Source of the DNA: CAYYMD01 sp964472875
GTDB taxonomy: Bacteria > Planctomycetota > Phycisphaerae > SM23-33
DNA: 21,323 bases
NCBI GenBank assembly: GCA_964472875.1
Contig: CAYYMD010000051.1
Span: 1 to 21,323 of the forward strand
Reading direction: 5' to 3'
Part shown: positions 7,064 to 14,803 of the stretch, in pieces
Numbering within the stretch: the stretch's first letter is position 1
How the letters are laid out: every line of letters begins with the position of its first letter
Made by a program: the position numbers and the translations under genes
Notes under the pieces: generated by a model
Told to the model about the DNA's origin: nothing
What the model saw: only the letters and a program-made list of their open reading frames with translations
Databases searched by the model: none

Positions 7064-7642
7064 GTGGAATCAAGGACGATAAAAATTCTAACCGCCCTGC
7101 TGGCAGCAATGACCGTCGGCGCCATCGCCCTGATTGTCATGGAAACCGCCCCCATCAGTCCGCCCCAGTCGGCGTTTGCGTTGACGAACAAGGCCGACAA
7201 CGGCAGCGAACCCGCAGTCTTCCAAACCGACGTGCCGATACAGGCGACCAAGTGGCGAAATGTTATCGTGCACTCCGCCAGTGACGGAGCCGTCGAGGGC
7301 AAATTTCATTTTGTCATCTCGGCCGAGGGCGACATCTCCGGCATGGTCGCGGCGACCAAACTCTGGAAGGACCAGTTGAGCGGCGGACACTGCAACATCC
7401 GCGGGCGGAACTTCAATTCCGACAGCATCGGCGTGTGCCTGGCGGGCGATTTCTCCCGCACGCCGCCCGGGAGAACGCAATTCCACGCACTGGTGCGACT
7501 GGTGCGGACGCTGCAGGACACCCTGTCCATTCCCGCCGACCGCGTGTACCTCTACAGCGACCTCGACGCCGACAGCAATTCACCCGGCATGGCCTTCCCC
7601 ACAGAGGCGTTCTCGGCCCGGCTGATTGCCGGCCGCTGGTAA
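7064..7642 (+). CDS. Membrane-anchored PGRP/amidase_2-like protein with degenerate zinc site
   Basis: From GTG 7064 (ACAGG eight nt upstream) the product has 192 residues. It has one N-terminal hydrophobic helix (about 6-26) and a domain of the N-acetylmuramoyl-L-alanine amidase/peptidoglycan-recognition type. Recognisable parts are WRNVIVHSAS (64-73, His70 at the first zinc-ligand position), FHFVIS (81-86), GGHCN (107-111) and NSDSIGVCLAGDF (118-130). The C-terminal motif, normally GHRD...CPG, here reads YSDLDADSNSPG (164-175), so the second His and the Cys/Asp ligand appear to be Ser. The fold call is good. Amidase activity is doubtful, and binding of peptidoglycan or muropeptides is an alternative. 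An ATG at 7109 would remove most of the helix. A TTG at 6959 lies inside the promoter. Confidence 0.75.
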   Translation: MESRTIKILTALLAAMTVGAIALIVMETAPISPPQSAFALTNKADNGSEPAVFQTDVPIQATKWRNVIVHSASDGAVEGKFHFVISAEGDISGMVAATKLWKDQLSGGHCNIRGRNFNSDSIGVCLAGDFSRTPPGRTQFHALVRLVRTLQDTLSIPADRVYLYSDLDADSNSPGMAFPTEAFSARLIAGRW

Positions 7643-7763
7643 ATCATCTCGAAGTTTAAAATTTTAACGTCACAACCAATTCTTACTCATTCCAAACCGC
7701 TGTCGTGCCGATATCAATTTATAGCAACTTCATAAATAAATTAATCCACAGCGGAGATAAGAA

Positions 7764-8159
7764 ATGAAAGTTCTCGTTGTCGAACCCGACCGCCGATTCT
7801 CTCAGAAAGCCGCGAACTTCTTCGAATCACACGCTCACCTTACCGTACAGGAATCTTCGCCCTTCGCCGCCGCACAACAGGCCGCTAAATGGCGCCCGGA
7901 TCTGGTTATCCTGGCCGCCGAGGCCGCCGACTACGACCTGACCGACTCACTCAAGGCCCTACGCCCGCGCCCCGCGATACTGCTGACAGGATGGCTCGAC
8001 CGTTGCGACGCGGCGTGGCGGGCGTGGCGGCATTGCGGCGACGAACTGCTCATAAAGCCCGTATTCGACAGCCGGGAGCTGCACATGGCCATGGTAAAGG
8101 CCCTGCAAAACGCAAACCTCGCACCCGAACAAAAAACACTCACGGCCGCATCCGCCTGA
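7764..8159 (+). CDS. Receiver-like domain protein lacking the phospho-acceptor Asp
   Basis: The 131-residue protein is a stand-alone CheY-like fold. Strand one carries VLVVEPD (3-9) with the acidic pair reduced to Glu7/Asp9. Strand three is PDLVILAAEA (45-54), where the phosphorylated Asp is expected at about position 51 but Ala is found. Strand four ends LLTG with the conserved Thr75, and strand five carries IKPV with the conserved Lys98. It is therefore probably an atypical receiver that signals by binding rather than by phosphorylation. A GGAG seven nt before ATG 7764 sets the start. There is no output domain and no histidine kinase beside it. The 121 nt upstream (7643-7763) are AT-rich with no clear promoter. 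Confidence 0.75.
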   Translation: MKVLVVEPDRRFSQKAANFFESHAHLTVQESSPFAAAQQAAKWRPDLVILAAEAADYDLTDSLKALRPRPAILLTGWLDRCDAAWRAWRHCGDELLIKPVFDSRELHMAMVKALQNANLAPEQKTLTAASA

Positions 8160-8231
8160 GTTCACATTCGCATAATCCGCAGCAGCCGCGACAATCGGCA
8201 AAACATGTCTGCACATAACGCCCGTTTTACA

Positions 8232-8237
8232 TATAAT
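8232..8237 (+). promoter_or_regulatory. Possible -10 box upstream of the phasin-like gene
   Basis: A perfect TATAAT sits in an AT-rich, imperfectly palindromic stretch (8222-8252, CCGTTTTAC...ATAAAAGCGG) about 75 nt before the ATG at 8311. No good -35 box is visible at 16-18 nt spacing. The imperfect inverted repeat might instead end the transcript of the preceding gene. Confidence 0.35.
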
Positions 8238-8310
8238 TAATATAAAAGCGGCAATCAGTTGAGATGCAGTGTGTATTGCGCCGAGAAAACCTTAAGTAAA
8301 GGAGAATATT

Positions 8311-8643
8311 ATGTTTGATACGGCTTACAAAACTTTTCTGCTGGGCATAGGACTCGCGGCGGACACAAAAGATAAAATCAGGCAACAGATTGATGAAATG
8401 ATAACCAAAGGCAAACTGACGGAGCAGGAAGGCCGGGAACTTTACGAAAAGGCGGCCGACAGGTCCCGTCAAACGCGCGAGAGGATTCACCGCCAGGTCG
8501 AGAAGTGGACACAGGAAACGGCCGACAAGATGAGCCTGGTCAGGAAGAGCGACCTGGCGAAACTGGAAGCCCGCATAGAAAAACTCGAGGCGGCCTCGAA
8601 GAAGAAGTCCGCCAAGAAAAAAACCAAAAAGAAATCGAAATAG
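8311..8643 (+). CDS. Phasin-like coiled-coil protein with Lys-rich tail
   Basis: The 110-residue protein has a short hydrophobic N-terminus (MFDTAYKTFLLGIGLA). A long charged helical segment follows (about 18-95), containing KGKLTEQEGRELYEKAADRS and a heptad-like KLEARIEKLEAASKK. It ends in a poly-Lys tail (about 96-110). This resembles the phasin/PhaF-type granule-associated family, in which such tails bind DNA or polyanions. No PHA synthase is in the window, so a granule role is unproven. AAGGAG lies seven nt before ATG 8311. The gene ends 17 nt before the UbiB-family gene. The pairing of a small phasin-like protein with a UbiB-family gene is, as I recall, seen in other bacteria, and it argues for one operon. 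Confidence 0.7.
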   Translation: MFDTAYKTFLLGIGLAADTKDKIRQQIDEMITKGKLTEQEGRELYEKAADRSRQTRERIHRQVEKWTQETADKMSLVRKSDLAKLEARIEKLEAASKKKSAKKKTKKKSK

Positions 8644-8660
8644 TAACGGGATAAGAGGCC

Positions 8661-10343
8661 TTGTTTGATCGAATAATGTGGCTGGGGCGAAGTTATCGCC
8701 ACGCCGTGCGGTACAGGCAGATTGCGGCCGTGCTGGTCCGCCATGGCCTGGAGGACCTTGCAGAGCGCGTCGGGCTGGGGCGGCATCTGCCCCGAGGCAA
8801 AAAGAGCGAGGCGAAACCCCATCAGCACGCCACGGGCTGGGCCCGCCTTCGGGTCATACTGGAGGAACTCGGGCCGTCGTTTATCAAGCTGGGACAGATG
8901 GCCTCCACCCGCCCGGACCTTATACCGCCGCCGGCATGCGAGGAACTGAGTAAACTCCAGGAAGAGGTTCCCCCATTCGGCCCGAAAGAAGTCCGGCAGA
9001 TGATTCGTGACGAACTGGGCGAACCCATAGTAAAGATATTCCGCAGTTTCCATATCAAGCCCATTGCCTCAGCGTCAATCGCCCAGGTTCACAAGGCCGT
9101 CACGCTCGACGGCCATGAAGTGGCGGTGAAGATTCAGCGGCCGGGCATAAGGCGGACGGTTATCGCGGACCTGGAAATAATGTTCACACTGGCCAGGCAT
9201 TTCGAGGCCCATTCCGACGAAGTGGAGGCGCTTCAGCCGGTGCAGCTGACGGATGAATTTTCCCGCACCATAAAAAAGGAACTGGACTTCGAGAACGAGG
9301 CGAGCAACATCGAGCGGTTCGCCCGCAACTTCCGCGACGACGAGACGGTGCACGTCCCGCAGGTCTACAGGGACCTGACCACGTCGAAGGTCCTTACCAT
9401 GGAATACGTCACGGGCACCAAGGTATCGGACGTGCGGGCCCTGCGGGAATCCGGGGCCGACCCGGAAACCGTGGCCAAGCGCGGGGCCGATTACATAACA
9501 AAACAGATTTTCCAACACGGTTTCTTCCACTCCGACCCCCACGCCGGGAACATCCTGGTGATGCCCGGCAACGTCATATGCATGCTGGATTACGGGCAGA
9601 CCGGCTCACTTTCGCAAAGGAACAGGGAGGCCCTGGGTGCATTCACGGTAGGAATGGCCCGTCGTAACGTTGGGCAGATGGCCCGGGCCCTGGCCCAGAC
9701 CGCCAACGCCAGCACGGACCCTGATTCGCTGTCGACGCTGGAGGCCGACCTGGAGCACTTCACGGAGCAGTATCTGCACCGCCCGCTCGAGGAAATCCGC
9801 ATGGACAAGGTCATCCACGAGGTCATCTCCACGCTCATCAGGCGCAGACTGCGCCTGCCACCGGTGTTCTACCTGCTGGGCAAGGCCCTGGCCGAGGCGG
9901 AGGGCAACGGAAGGCGCCTGTGGCCGCAGTTCAACCTCATCAGCCACCTCCAGCCGTTCATCCGCCGGATGCTGCGCCAGAGGTACGATCCGCGCAGAAT
10001 TTCCGAGGAAGTCGCCACCACCCTGGCTGACTGGCGGCGCCTTCTGCGCAACATGCCCATAGAGATATCGGAAATTCTCGCGCGCACAAGGCAGGGCCGC
10101 CTCCGCGTGCAATTCGATCATCGCGGCCTGGAGCCGATGCTCAGGACGCACGACCGTATCAGCAATCGGGTAGTCTTCGGGCTTGTGCTGTCTGCGCTGA
10201 TTATCGGTTCGGCTCTGGTGGTGCTGGCCGGCGTTCCGCCCATGTGGAACAACGTGCCAATCATCGGCATAGTCGGCTTTGTCGTTGCCGGACTGATGGG
10301 ATTCGTGCTTCTGATTTCCATCATACACGGTTCGAAGATGTAG
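8661..10343 (+). CDS. UbiB/ABC1/AarF-family atypical kinase-like protein
   Basis: The family supports ubiquinone or other isoprenoid-lipid metabolism through an ATP-binding protein-kinase-like fold at the membrane. In this 560-residue product the signature KLGQ (76-79) is followed by STRPDLIPP and ELSKLQEEVPP. The Ala-rich loop ASASIAQVHKA (136-146) precedes VAVKIQRPG with Lys157. Further motifs are ELDFENEASN (207-216), the catalytic HSDPHAGN (290-297, Asp292/Asn297) and LDYG (309-312) in place of the usual LDFG. Two C-terminal hydrophobic helices (about 503-523 and 530-553) anchor it. The start is uncertain: TTG 8661 has AGAGG only two nt upstream, while ATG 8676 has no ribosome-binding site in range. 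It probably translates with the phasin-like gene. The quinone link is inference. Confidence 0.9.
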   Translation: MFDRIMWLGRSYRHAVRYRQIAAVLVRHGLEDLAERVGLGRHLPRGKKSEAKPHQHATGWARLRVILEELGPSFIKLGQMASTRPDLIPPPACEELSKLQEEVPPFGPKEVRQMIRDELGEPIVKIFRSFHIKPIASASIAQVHKAVTLDGHEVAVKIQRPGIRRTVIADLEIMFTLARHFEAHSDEVEALQPVQLTDEFSRTIKKELDFENEASNIERFARNFRDDETVHVPQVYRDLTTSKVLTMEYVTGTKVSDVRALRESGADPETVAKRGADYITKQIFQHGFFHSDPHAGNILVMPGNVICMLDYGQTGSLSQRNREALGAFTVGMARRNVGQMARALAQTANASTDPDSLSTLEADLEHFTEQYLHRPLEEIRMDKVIHEVISTLIRRRLRLPPVFYLLGKALAEAEGNGRRLWPQFNLISHLQPFIRRMLRQRYDPRRISEEVATTLADWRRLLRNMPIEISEILARTRQGRLRVQFDHRGLEPMLRTHDRISNRVVFGLVLSALIIGSALVVLAGVPPMWNNVPIIGIVGFVVAGLMGFVLLISIIHGSKM

Positions 10344-10370
10344 AGCGGCAGCGGTGAGGCGGCCGCGATG

Positions 10371-10440
10371 CTGCGGCATAAAACGATAAAGGGTTTATTG
10401 ACCGTCACACAATGACTCAATAGAATCTTAAATGCCGCAG
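10371..10440 (+). promoter_or_regulatory. Strong promoter for ino1 framed by a 9-bp inverted repeat
   Basis: TTGACC (10398-10403) and TAGAAT (10421-10426) are 17 nt apart, a near-consensus sigma-70-type promoter that would start RNA near 10433. A perfect inverted repeat CTGCGGCAT/ATGCCGCAG (10371-10379 with 10432-10440) encloses it, its right half at the expected start site. It may be a two-site operator or a structural coincidence. Confidence 0.65.
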
Positions 10441-10474
10441 GCGGGATATGGAAGTCAGGTTACCTTCACCCGCC
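10440..10474 (+). promoter_or_regulatory. Leader hairpin in the ino1 5' untranslated region
   Basis: GGCGGG (10440-10445) pairs with CCCGCC (10469-10474), and inside it GAAG (10451-10454) pairs with CTTC (10464-10467) around a nine-nt loop. It lies 13 nt upstream of the ribosome-binding site GAGGAG (10488-10493). It may stabilise the mRNA or regulate translation. I recognise no known riboswitch class. Confidence 0.45.
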
Positions 10475-10500
10475 GATGATAATAATCGAGGAGTGATGAG

Positions 10501-11670
10501 ATGAGTGAAATCAGAGTGGCGATAGCGGGAGTGGGAAACTGCGCATCATCCCTGGTCCAGGGAGTGCATTATTACGGTCAAAACGCAAGCGGAACGGCCG
10601 GGGATGTTGGATTAATGCATCCCACGCTCGGCGGCTATGGTGCCGGCGATATAAAAGTAGTGGCAGCCATTGACATAGACGCGCGTAAAGTGGGCCGGCC
10701 GCTAAACGAGGCCATTTTCGCCGCTCCGAACAACACCAAGGTCTTCTATGACAAAATCCCCGGCCAAGACGTCACGGTCCGCATGGGCGCCGTCATGGAC
10801 GGCGTGGCAGACCACATGAAAGATTATCCCGAACACCGCAGGTTCATGCCGGCCGACGAGCCCGACGCCTCCGCCGAAGATATCGAAAAACTCCTTCGCG
10901 AAAGCGGCGCCGAGATACTGATGAACTACCTGCCGGTGGGCTCGCAAAAGGCCACGGAGTTCTACGCCGAATGCTGCCTGAACACGGGTGTGAGTCTGAT
11001 AAACTGCATACCGGTGTTCATCGTATCCGAGCCGCAATGGGCCTCCCGCTTCGCCGAGGCGGGCATCCCCTGCGTAGGCGACGATATAAAGGCCCAGGTC
11101 GGCGCGACCATCGTGCACAGGATACTGGCCCGCATAATCGAGCAGCGCGGCGCGAAAATCGACGCCACTTACCAGTTGAACACGGGCGGCAACACCGATT
11201 TCCTGAACATGCTCAACCAGGCGCGACTGGGTTCCAAGCGAATCTCAAAGACCGATGCAGTCCAGTCGCAACTGAAAAAGCCGCTGCCCGACGAGCAGAT
11301 ACACATAGGCCCGGCCGACTACGTCCCATGGCAGAACGACAACAAGGTGTGTTTCCTGCGCATCGAGGCGCGCGGTTTCGGCGGCGTGCCGCTGAACGTG
11401 GAGGCCCGCCTGAGCGTGGAGGATTCGACCAACTCGGCCGGTGAGACCATCGACGCCATCCGCTGCTGCAAACTCGCGCGCGGCAACGGCCTGGCCGGTC
11501 CGCTGGAAGCGATCAGCGCATGGACAATGAAACATCCCCCAAAGCAGTTCAGCGATTCCGAAGCGTACCGGATGCTGGAGCAGTTCATCGCCGAAAACTC
11601 CTCACCAGGGCAAACGTCCGAGCCGGACCAGCCCGCTTACCAGCCGACAGAAAATCAGGCCAAAGTGTAA
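10501..11670 (+). CDS. ino1: Myo-inositol-1-phosphate synthase (inositol-3-phosphate synthase)
   Basis: The enzyme converts glucose 6-phosphate to 1D-myo-inositol 3-phosphate with tightly bound NAD, the first step to phosphatidylinositol and other inositol compounds. The 389-residue product matches the short actinobacterial/archaeal form closely. It has an N-terminal NAD-binding loop GVGNCASS (10-17), LPVGS near 142-146, VGDDIKAQVGATI with Lys197 (192-204), LNTGGNTDFLNML (226-238), SKRISKT with Lys246/Lys250 (245-251) and HIGPADYVPW. The C-terminal tail after about residue 365 is Ser/Pro/Gln-rich and poorly conserved. GAGGAG seven nt before ATG 10501 is a strong ribosome-binding site. The gene has its own promoter and leader hairpin. 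A NifU-domain gene follows after 48 nt. Confidence 0.95.
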   Translation: MSEIRVAIAGVGNCASSLVQGVHYYGQNASGTAGDVGLMHPTLGGYGAGDIKVVAAIDIDARKVGRPLNEAIFAAPNNTKVFYDKIPGQDVTVRMGAVMDGVADHMKDYPEHRRFMPADEPDASAEDIEKLLRESGAEILMNYLPVGSQKATEFYAECCLNTGVSLINCIPVFIVSEPQWASRFAEAGIPCVGDDIKAQVGATIVHRILARIIEQRGAKIDATYQLNTGGNTDFLNMLNQARLGSKRISKTDAVQSQLKKPLPDEQIHIGPADYVPWQNDNKVCFLRIEARGFGGVPLNVEARLSVEDSTNSAGETIDAIRCCKLARGNGLAGPLEAISAWTMKHPPKQFSDSEAYRMLEQFIAENSSPGQTSEPDQPAYQPTENQAKV

Positions 11671-11674
11671 AATC

Positions 11675-11689
11675 AGCGCCGGTGGCGCT
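11675..11689 (+). other. Small hairpin between ino1 and the NifU-domain gene
   Basis: AGCGCC and GGCGCT form a perfect 6-bp stem around a GGT loop, five nt after the ino1 stop. There is no T-run, so it is more likely a transcript-stability or partial-attenuation element than a full terminator. Confidence 0.4.
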
Positions 11690-11718
11690 ACAATGAATCG
11701 TTAAACGAGGTATAAACC

Positions 11719-11991
11719 ATGACTGAAGAGACGCAAAAAAACAATCCCCCCGCCGAAGAAAGCGGATTCGAACAGCAGGTCAGAATCACCGTTCAGGAAA
11801 TACGCCCCGCCCTTCAGGCACACGGCGGTGACGTGGAACTGGTAGATACCGACGAGTCATCAGGTGTTGTTTCGGTAAAACTCACCGGCGCCTGCGCCGG
11901 CTGCCCCATGGCCACAATGACGCTCAAACAGGGCGTGGAGAAACACCTGAAGTCCAGAATCCCACAGGTCAAAGAAGTCCAGGCGGTGTGA
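11719..11991 (+). CDS. NifU C-terminal-domain Fe-S cluster scaffold/carrier
   Basis: The 90-residue protein consists of one NifU-like domain, which holds and passes on [4Fe-4S] clusters through a CxxC pair, usually as a dimer. Seen here are RPALQAHGGDVELVD (29-43), a strand VVSVKLTGACAGCP with Cys59 and Cys62 (50-63), and MTLKQGVEKHLKSRIP (67-82). The whole is of normal length for the stand-alone form. GAGG lies eight nt before ATG 11719. It is the second gene after the ino1 promoter, although a Fe-S protein has no obvious link to inositol synthesis, so the pairing may be positional only. No other Fe-S assembly gene is in the window. Confidence 0.9.
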   Translation: MTEETQKNNPPAEESGFEQQVRITVQEIRPALQAHGGDVELVDTDESSGVVSVKLTGACAGCPMATMTLKQGVEKHLKSRIPQVKEVQAV

Positions 11992-12035
11992 AATACTATT
12001 GGTAAGTGTTTGCTTTCCAGATTGTATTTCACGAA

Positions 12036-12080
12036 GTATTCGCCGGCCGAGCAGGTGAATACTCATGTCTTATTGTTTTT
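12036..12080 (+). terminator. Probable terminator of the ino1-NifU-domain transcript
   Basis: GTATTCGCC (12036-12044) pairs with GGTGAATAC (12054-12062) with one G-T pair and a nine-nt loop. A T-rich tract follows (TTATTGTTTTT, 12070-12080). Just upstream a related 9-bp pair GTGAAATAC/GTATTTCAC (11988-11996 with 12024-12032) starts in the NifU-domain stop codon, so two similar stems stand in tandem. Confidence 0.5.
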
Positions 12081-12121
12081 AACGACCGTTCCGCTGAAGC
12101 GGGGTAGGTTATAACTGAACT

Positions 12122-14413
12122 CTACTTCTGCGCATCTTCTGGAAGTATTAAATATTCCCGGCCTGCCTTTGTGAGGAAGACGACGACACCTTTGGAAACC
12201 TCTTTGGTCTCGACCGCTTTGCCGCCGCAGGCAACCTTCACGGGAACGGCTGTACGAAGCCGGCACGGCTGACCCTTTTCGGAGTGTATGACGGCCTCGG
12301 TCAGCTTTCCATCCTTCCATTGCATATCCACTTCGAATGCGCCGTGGGCTCGCATGCCCTCGACTTTCCCGTCGGCCCACGCATCCGGCAACGCCGGGAG
12401 CAAATGCACCTGGCCCATGTGCGACTGCACCAGCATCTCGCAGACACCGGAAGCATACCCGAAGTTACCGTCGATCTGGAACGGCGGATGGTAGTCGAAC
12501 AGGTTCGGATACACATTCCCTCGCATCATCCCTGACAACAGTTTGTAGGCGCGGTCCCCGTCGTGCAACCGGGCCCAGATATTAATCTTCCACGCCTTTG
12601 ACCAGCCGGTAGCACCGTCGCCGCGGGCGTTCATGGAAACTTTCGCCGCCTCAGCGAACTTCGGCGTAGTAAGCGGCGATATCTGCCGGCCGGGATGAAC
12701 GGCGATCATGTGCGACAGGTGCCGGTGGTGGTCGTTCTTTTTATCCCGGTCCACCATCCACTCCTGCAACTGTCCCCAACTGCCTATCTGCGGCCCCAGC
12801 AGACGCTCCTTCATGGATGCGATTTTCTGCCGGAACTCTTTGTCCTCGCCCAGCACCTTGGAGGATTCGATGAAGTTTGTGAAAAGATCCCACACCAGTT
12901 GCTGGTCAAAGGAGACACCGTCCTCGCGGGGCCCGTGCTCCGGCGAGAAACCGTTTGGCGAAACAAGCACCTTACCCTTGCCGTCGGGGGCGGGAATCTC
13001 CTTGAGGTCATCCACCCAGAACCGGCACAGTTCCTTCATGACCGGATAGGCCCGCTTGCGCAGATATTCCTCGTCAAGCGTAAAGGCGTAATGGTCCCAC
13101 AGGTTCTGGGCGACCCAGGCGGCATCACCCTTGGACCACTTCCAGGTGGACCCGCCGAAAATGCCGTTTTCGGCGTGGGTAAGCCAGCCGCGGGTTCCGA
13201 ACGCCTTCTTCGTCTCTTCTTTTCGGACCTCGCGTATTGAGTTGACCCATTCGGCCAATGGCCCAAAACATTCCGAGAGATTTGCCCGGTCGACGAACCA
13301 GTAGTTCATCTGGATGTTCACGTCCGTGTGATAATCGCACCTCCAAGGCGGTCTGTTCCTGTGGTTCCAGAGGCCCTGCAGGTTGGCCGGCATGGCGCCC
13401 GGTCGGGAGGAACTTATCATCAGGTAGCGTGCGTACTGAAACTGGAGTTCTTCCAGGTCCGGGTCAGGTTTTTGTTGTTTGTAGCGGATGAGGCGTTCAT
13501 TCGTCGGCAGACGGAGGATTTCATCGGACGTCTCTCCCACGTTCAGCTCAAGGCGGTCATACAGACCCCTGTAATCCGCGATGTGCTCTTTCTTCAGTGC
13601 TTCGTAAGATTTGGCCGAGGCGGCCTTGAGTTGGGCGGTGATGCGATTGTGGGGATGCTCGCCTTTCCAGCCCTTGTCTCGCTGGTTGATGTAATCGGTA
13701 TCGGCCGCCAGCAGAATGGTCAGAGCATCGCAGTTTTTGAATGCTATGTGGCCGTCGGCTGCGGTGACGGCGCCACCCTGGTTCAGCACGAGCACCTGTG
13801 ACTCGTAATCCAGCACGATGTCGTAACTTTTACCTTTTCCTCCCCGGTATGTATAACCGGACAGGTCGCCCCGCGCCGTGATTCGGTTACCGTCAACGGT
13901 AATATCGGCCTTGTGTGCATCGGTAAGCGTGATTTTCCCGGTGTATGCGCCGGGCTTGTTGGCGGTAAATCGAAAAACCAGCACCTGCGCCGGATTGCTG
14001 GCAAAATACTCGCGGGTATACTTGATTCCGTCATGAGTGTACGCGGTGGTATGCACGGCCCGGGTAATGTCGAGTTCGCGCCGATAATCCTGCACATCCT
14101 TGTGACCCAGTTCAACGTAGACGTCTCCGAACGCCTGGTAAGCACCGGTGTCCTTTTCGTCTCCGATCCACAGACTGTCCTCGTTAAACTGTATATGCTC
14201 TTTTTCGAGGCCGCCGAAAATCATGCACCCCAGCCGGCCGTTGCCGATGGGCAGGGCTTCTTTCATCCAGTTCCCTGCCGGCTTGTCGTACCATAGCACC
14301 CGATTCGACACTTCCGAGTCGCCACGCGCCTCGGCCCGGCCGAAAAACGGAAGCAACACGGCGAATGTGGCAACCACGACCAACGTTCGAATAAGCAAAG
14401 TTTTTCTAATCAT
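12122..14413 (-). CDS. Secreted GH95-family glycosidase (alpha-L-fucosidase type)
   Basis: GH95 enzymes remove alpha-linked L-fucose (some act on L-galactose) by an inverting mechanism. The 763-residue precursor has a signal peptide of about 29 residues (VVVATFAVLLPFFGRAEA). The N-terminal family signature is NWMKEALPIGNGRLGCMIFGG (48-68) with FNEDSLW (76-82). In the catalytic barrel are MPANLQGLWN (341-350), YHTDVNIQMNYW (361-372), a Glu at 492 in GFSPEHG matching the general acid, and FQIDGNFG with Asp648 (645-652) matching the base region. The C-terminal LLPALPDAW...GMRAHGAFEVD is typical. From memory, most members have an Asn-x-Asn pair where this one has Asp364-Val-Asn366. The start ATG at 14413 has AGGA-type sequence 10-17 nt upstream. 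The gene stands alone on the minus strand, with no sulfatase or transporter beside it. Confidence 0.92.
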   Translation of the reverse strand: MIRKTLLIRTLVVVATFAVLLPFFGRAEARGDSEVSNRVLWYDKPAGNWMKEALPIGNGRLGCMIFGGLEKEHIQFNEDSLWIGDEKDTGAYQAFGDVYVELGHKDVQDYRRELDITRAVHTTAYTHDGIKYTREYFASNPAQVLVFRFTANKPGAYTGKITLTDAHKADITVDGNRITARGDLSGYTYRGGKGKSYDIVLDYESQVLVLNQGGAVTAADGHIAFKNCDALTILLAADTDYINQRDKGWKGEHPHNRITAQLKAASAKSYEALKKEHIADYRGLYDRLELNVGETSDEILRLPTNERLIRYKQQKPDPDLEELQFQYARYLMISSSRPGAMPANLQGLWNHRNRPPWRCDYHTDVNIQMNYWFVDRANLSECFGPLAEWVNSIREVRKEETKKAFGTRGWLTHAENGIFGGSTWKWSKGDAAWVAQNLWDHYAFTLDEEYLRKRAYPVMKELCRFWVDDLKEIPAPDGKGKVLVSPNGFSPEHGPREDGVSFDQQLVWDLFTNFIESSKVLGEDKEFRQKIASMKERLLGPQIGSWGQLQEWMVDRDKKNDHHRHLSHMIAVHPGRQISPLTTPKFAEAAKVSMNARGDGATGWSKAWKINIWARLHDGDRAYKLLSGMMRGNVYPNLFDYHPPFQIDGNFGYASGVCEMLVQSHMGQVHLLPALPDAWADGKVEGMRAHGAFEVDMQWKDGKLTEAVIHSEKGQPCRLRTAVPVKVACGGKAVETKEVSKGVVVFLTKAGREYLILPEDAQK

Positions 14414-14803
14414 TTCTGAAATCCTATCCTGTCGTCTGACCTGTCTTATTTGCGGAAAAATAATCCCGGGAAACTTTCTTGTCCGGAATTTTTCGAATAG
14501 TCAATAATACAACAACTTAACAGGGCTGCAAGTTACGGTATTTTTGTGTTTTTAAACCGCGCGTAAATGCTCAATGATTAGCGGCCAATTTACAAATAAT
14601 AAGTATTTGTTTGTCATCAATCGTTAAAAGCATATATTTTAATGCTGACATATTTTTAAAAGACCATAACGTCACATTGGCGCGAAATAATTTAGGCAAT
14701 TTCGTACAATTCGGGTACAACACTTCAAAATAGTCCGGGTGTGCAGCCGGCCGAACGTTTACTATGCAGTAGTTGAGCATTAACCTAATTACAAGGCACA
14801 GCC
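14414..14803. other. 390-nt AT-rich divergent intergenic region
   Basis: This region lies between the divergent GH95 and membrane-protein genes. It is AT-rich, contains a GTACAA-N5-GTACAA direct pair (14704-14720) and no convincing gene. The only frame of note on the minus strand (14571-14852) shows no recognisable domain. No good TTGACA-type promoter is seen for the rightward gene. Confidence 0.6.
14504..14531 (-). promoter_or_regulatory. Possible promoter for the GH95 gene
   Basis: On the minus strand TTGCAG (14526-14531) and TATTAT (14504-14509) are 16 nt apart, about 91 nt before the GH95 ATG. The -10 box is good and the -35 box weak. A TTGACT at 14497-14502 has no acceptable -10 at 17 nt spacing. 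Confidence 0.35.

Noticed and set aside
14566..14781. Inverted pair AATGCTCAA/TTGAGCATT about 200 nt apart in the divergent region
   Set aside because: A 9-bp match over 390 AT-rich nt is not far from chance, and no further pairing extends it.
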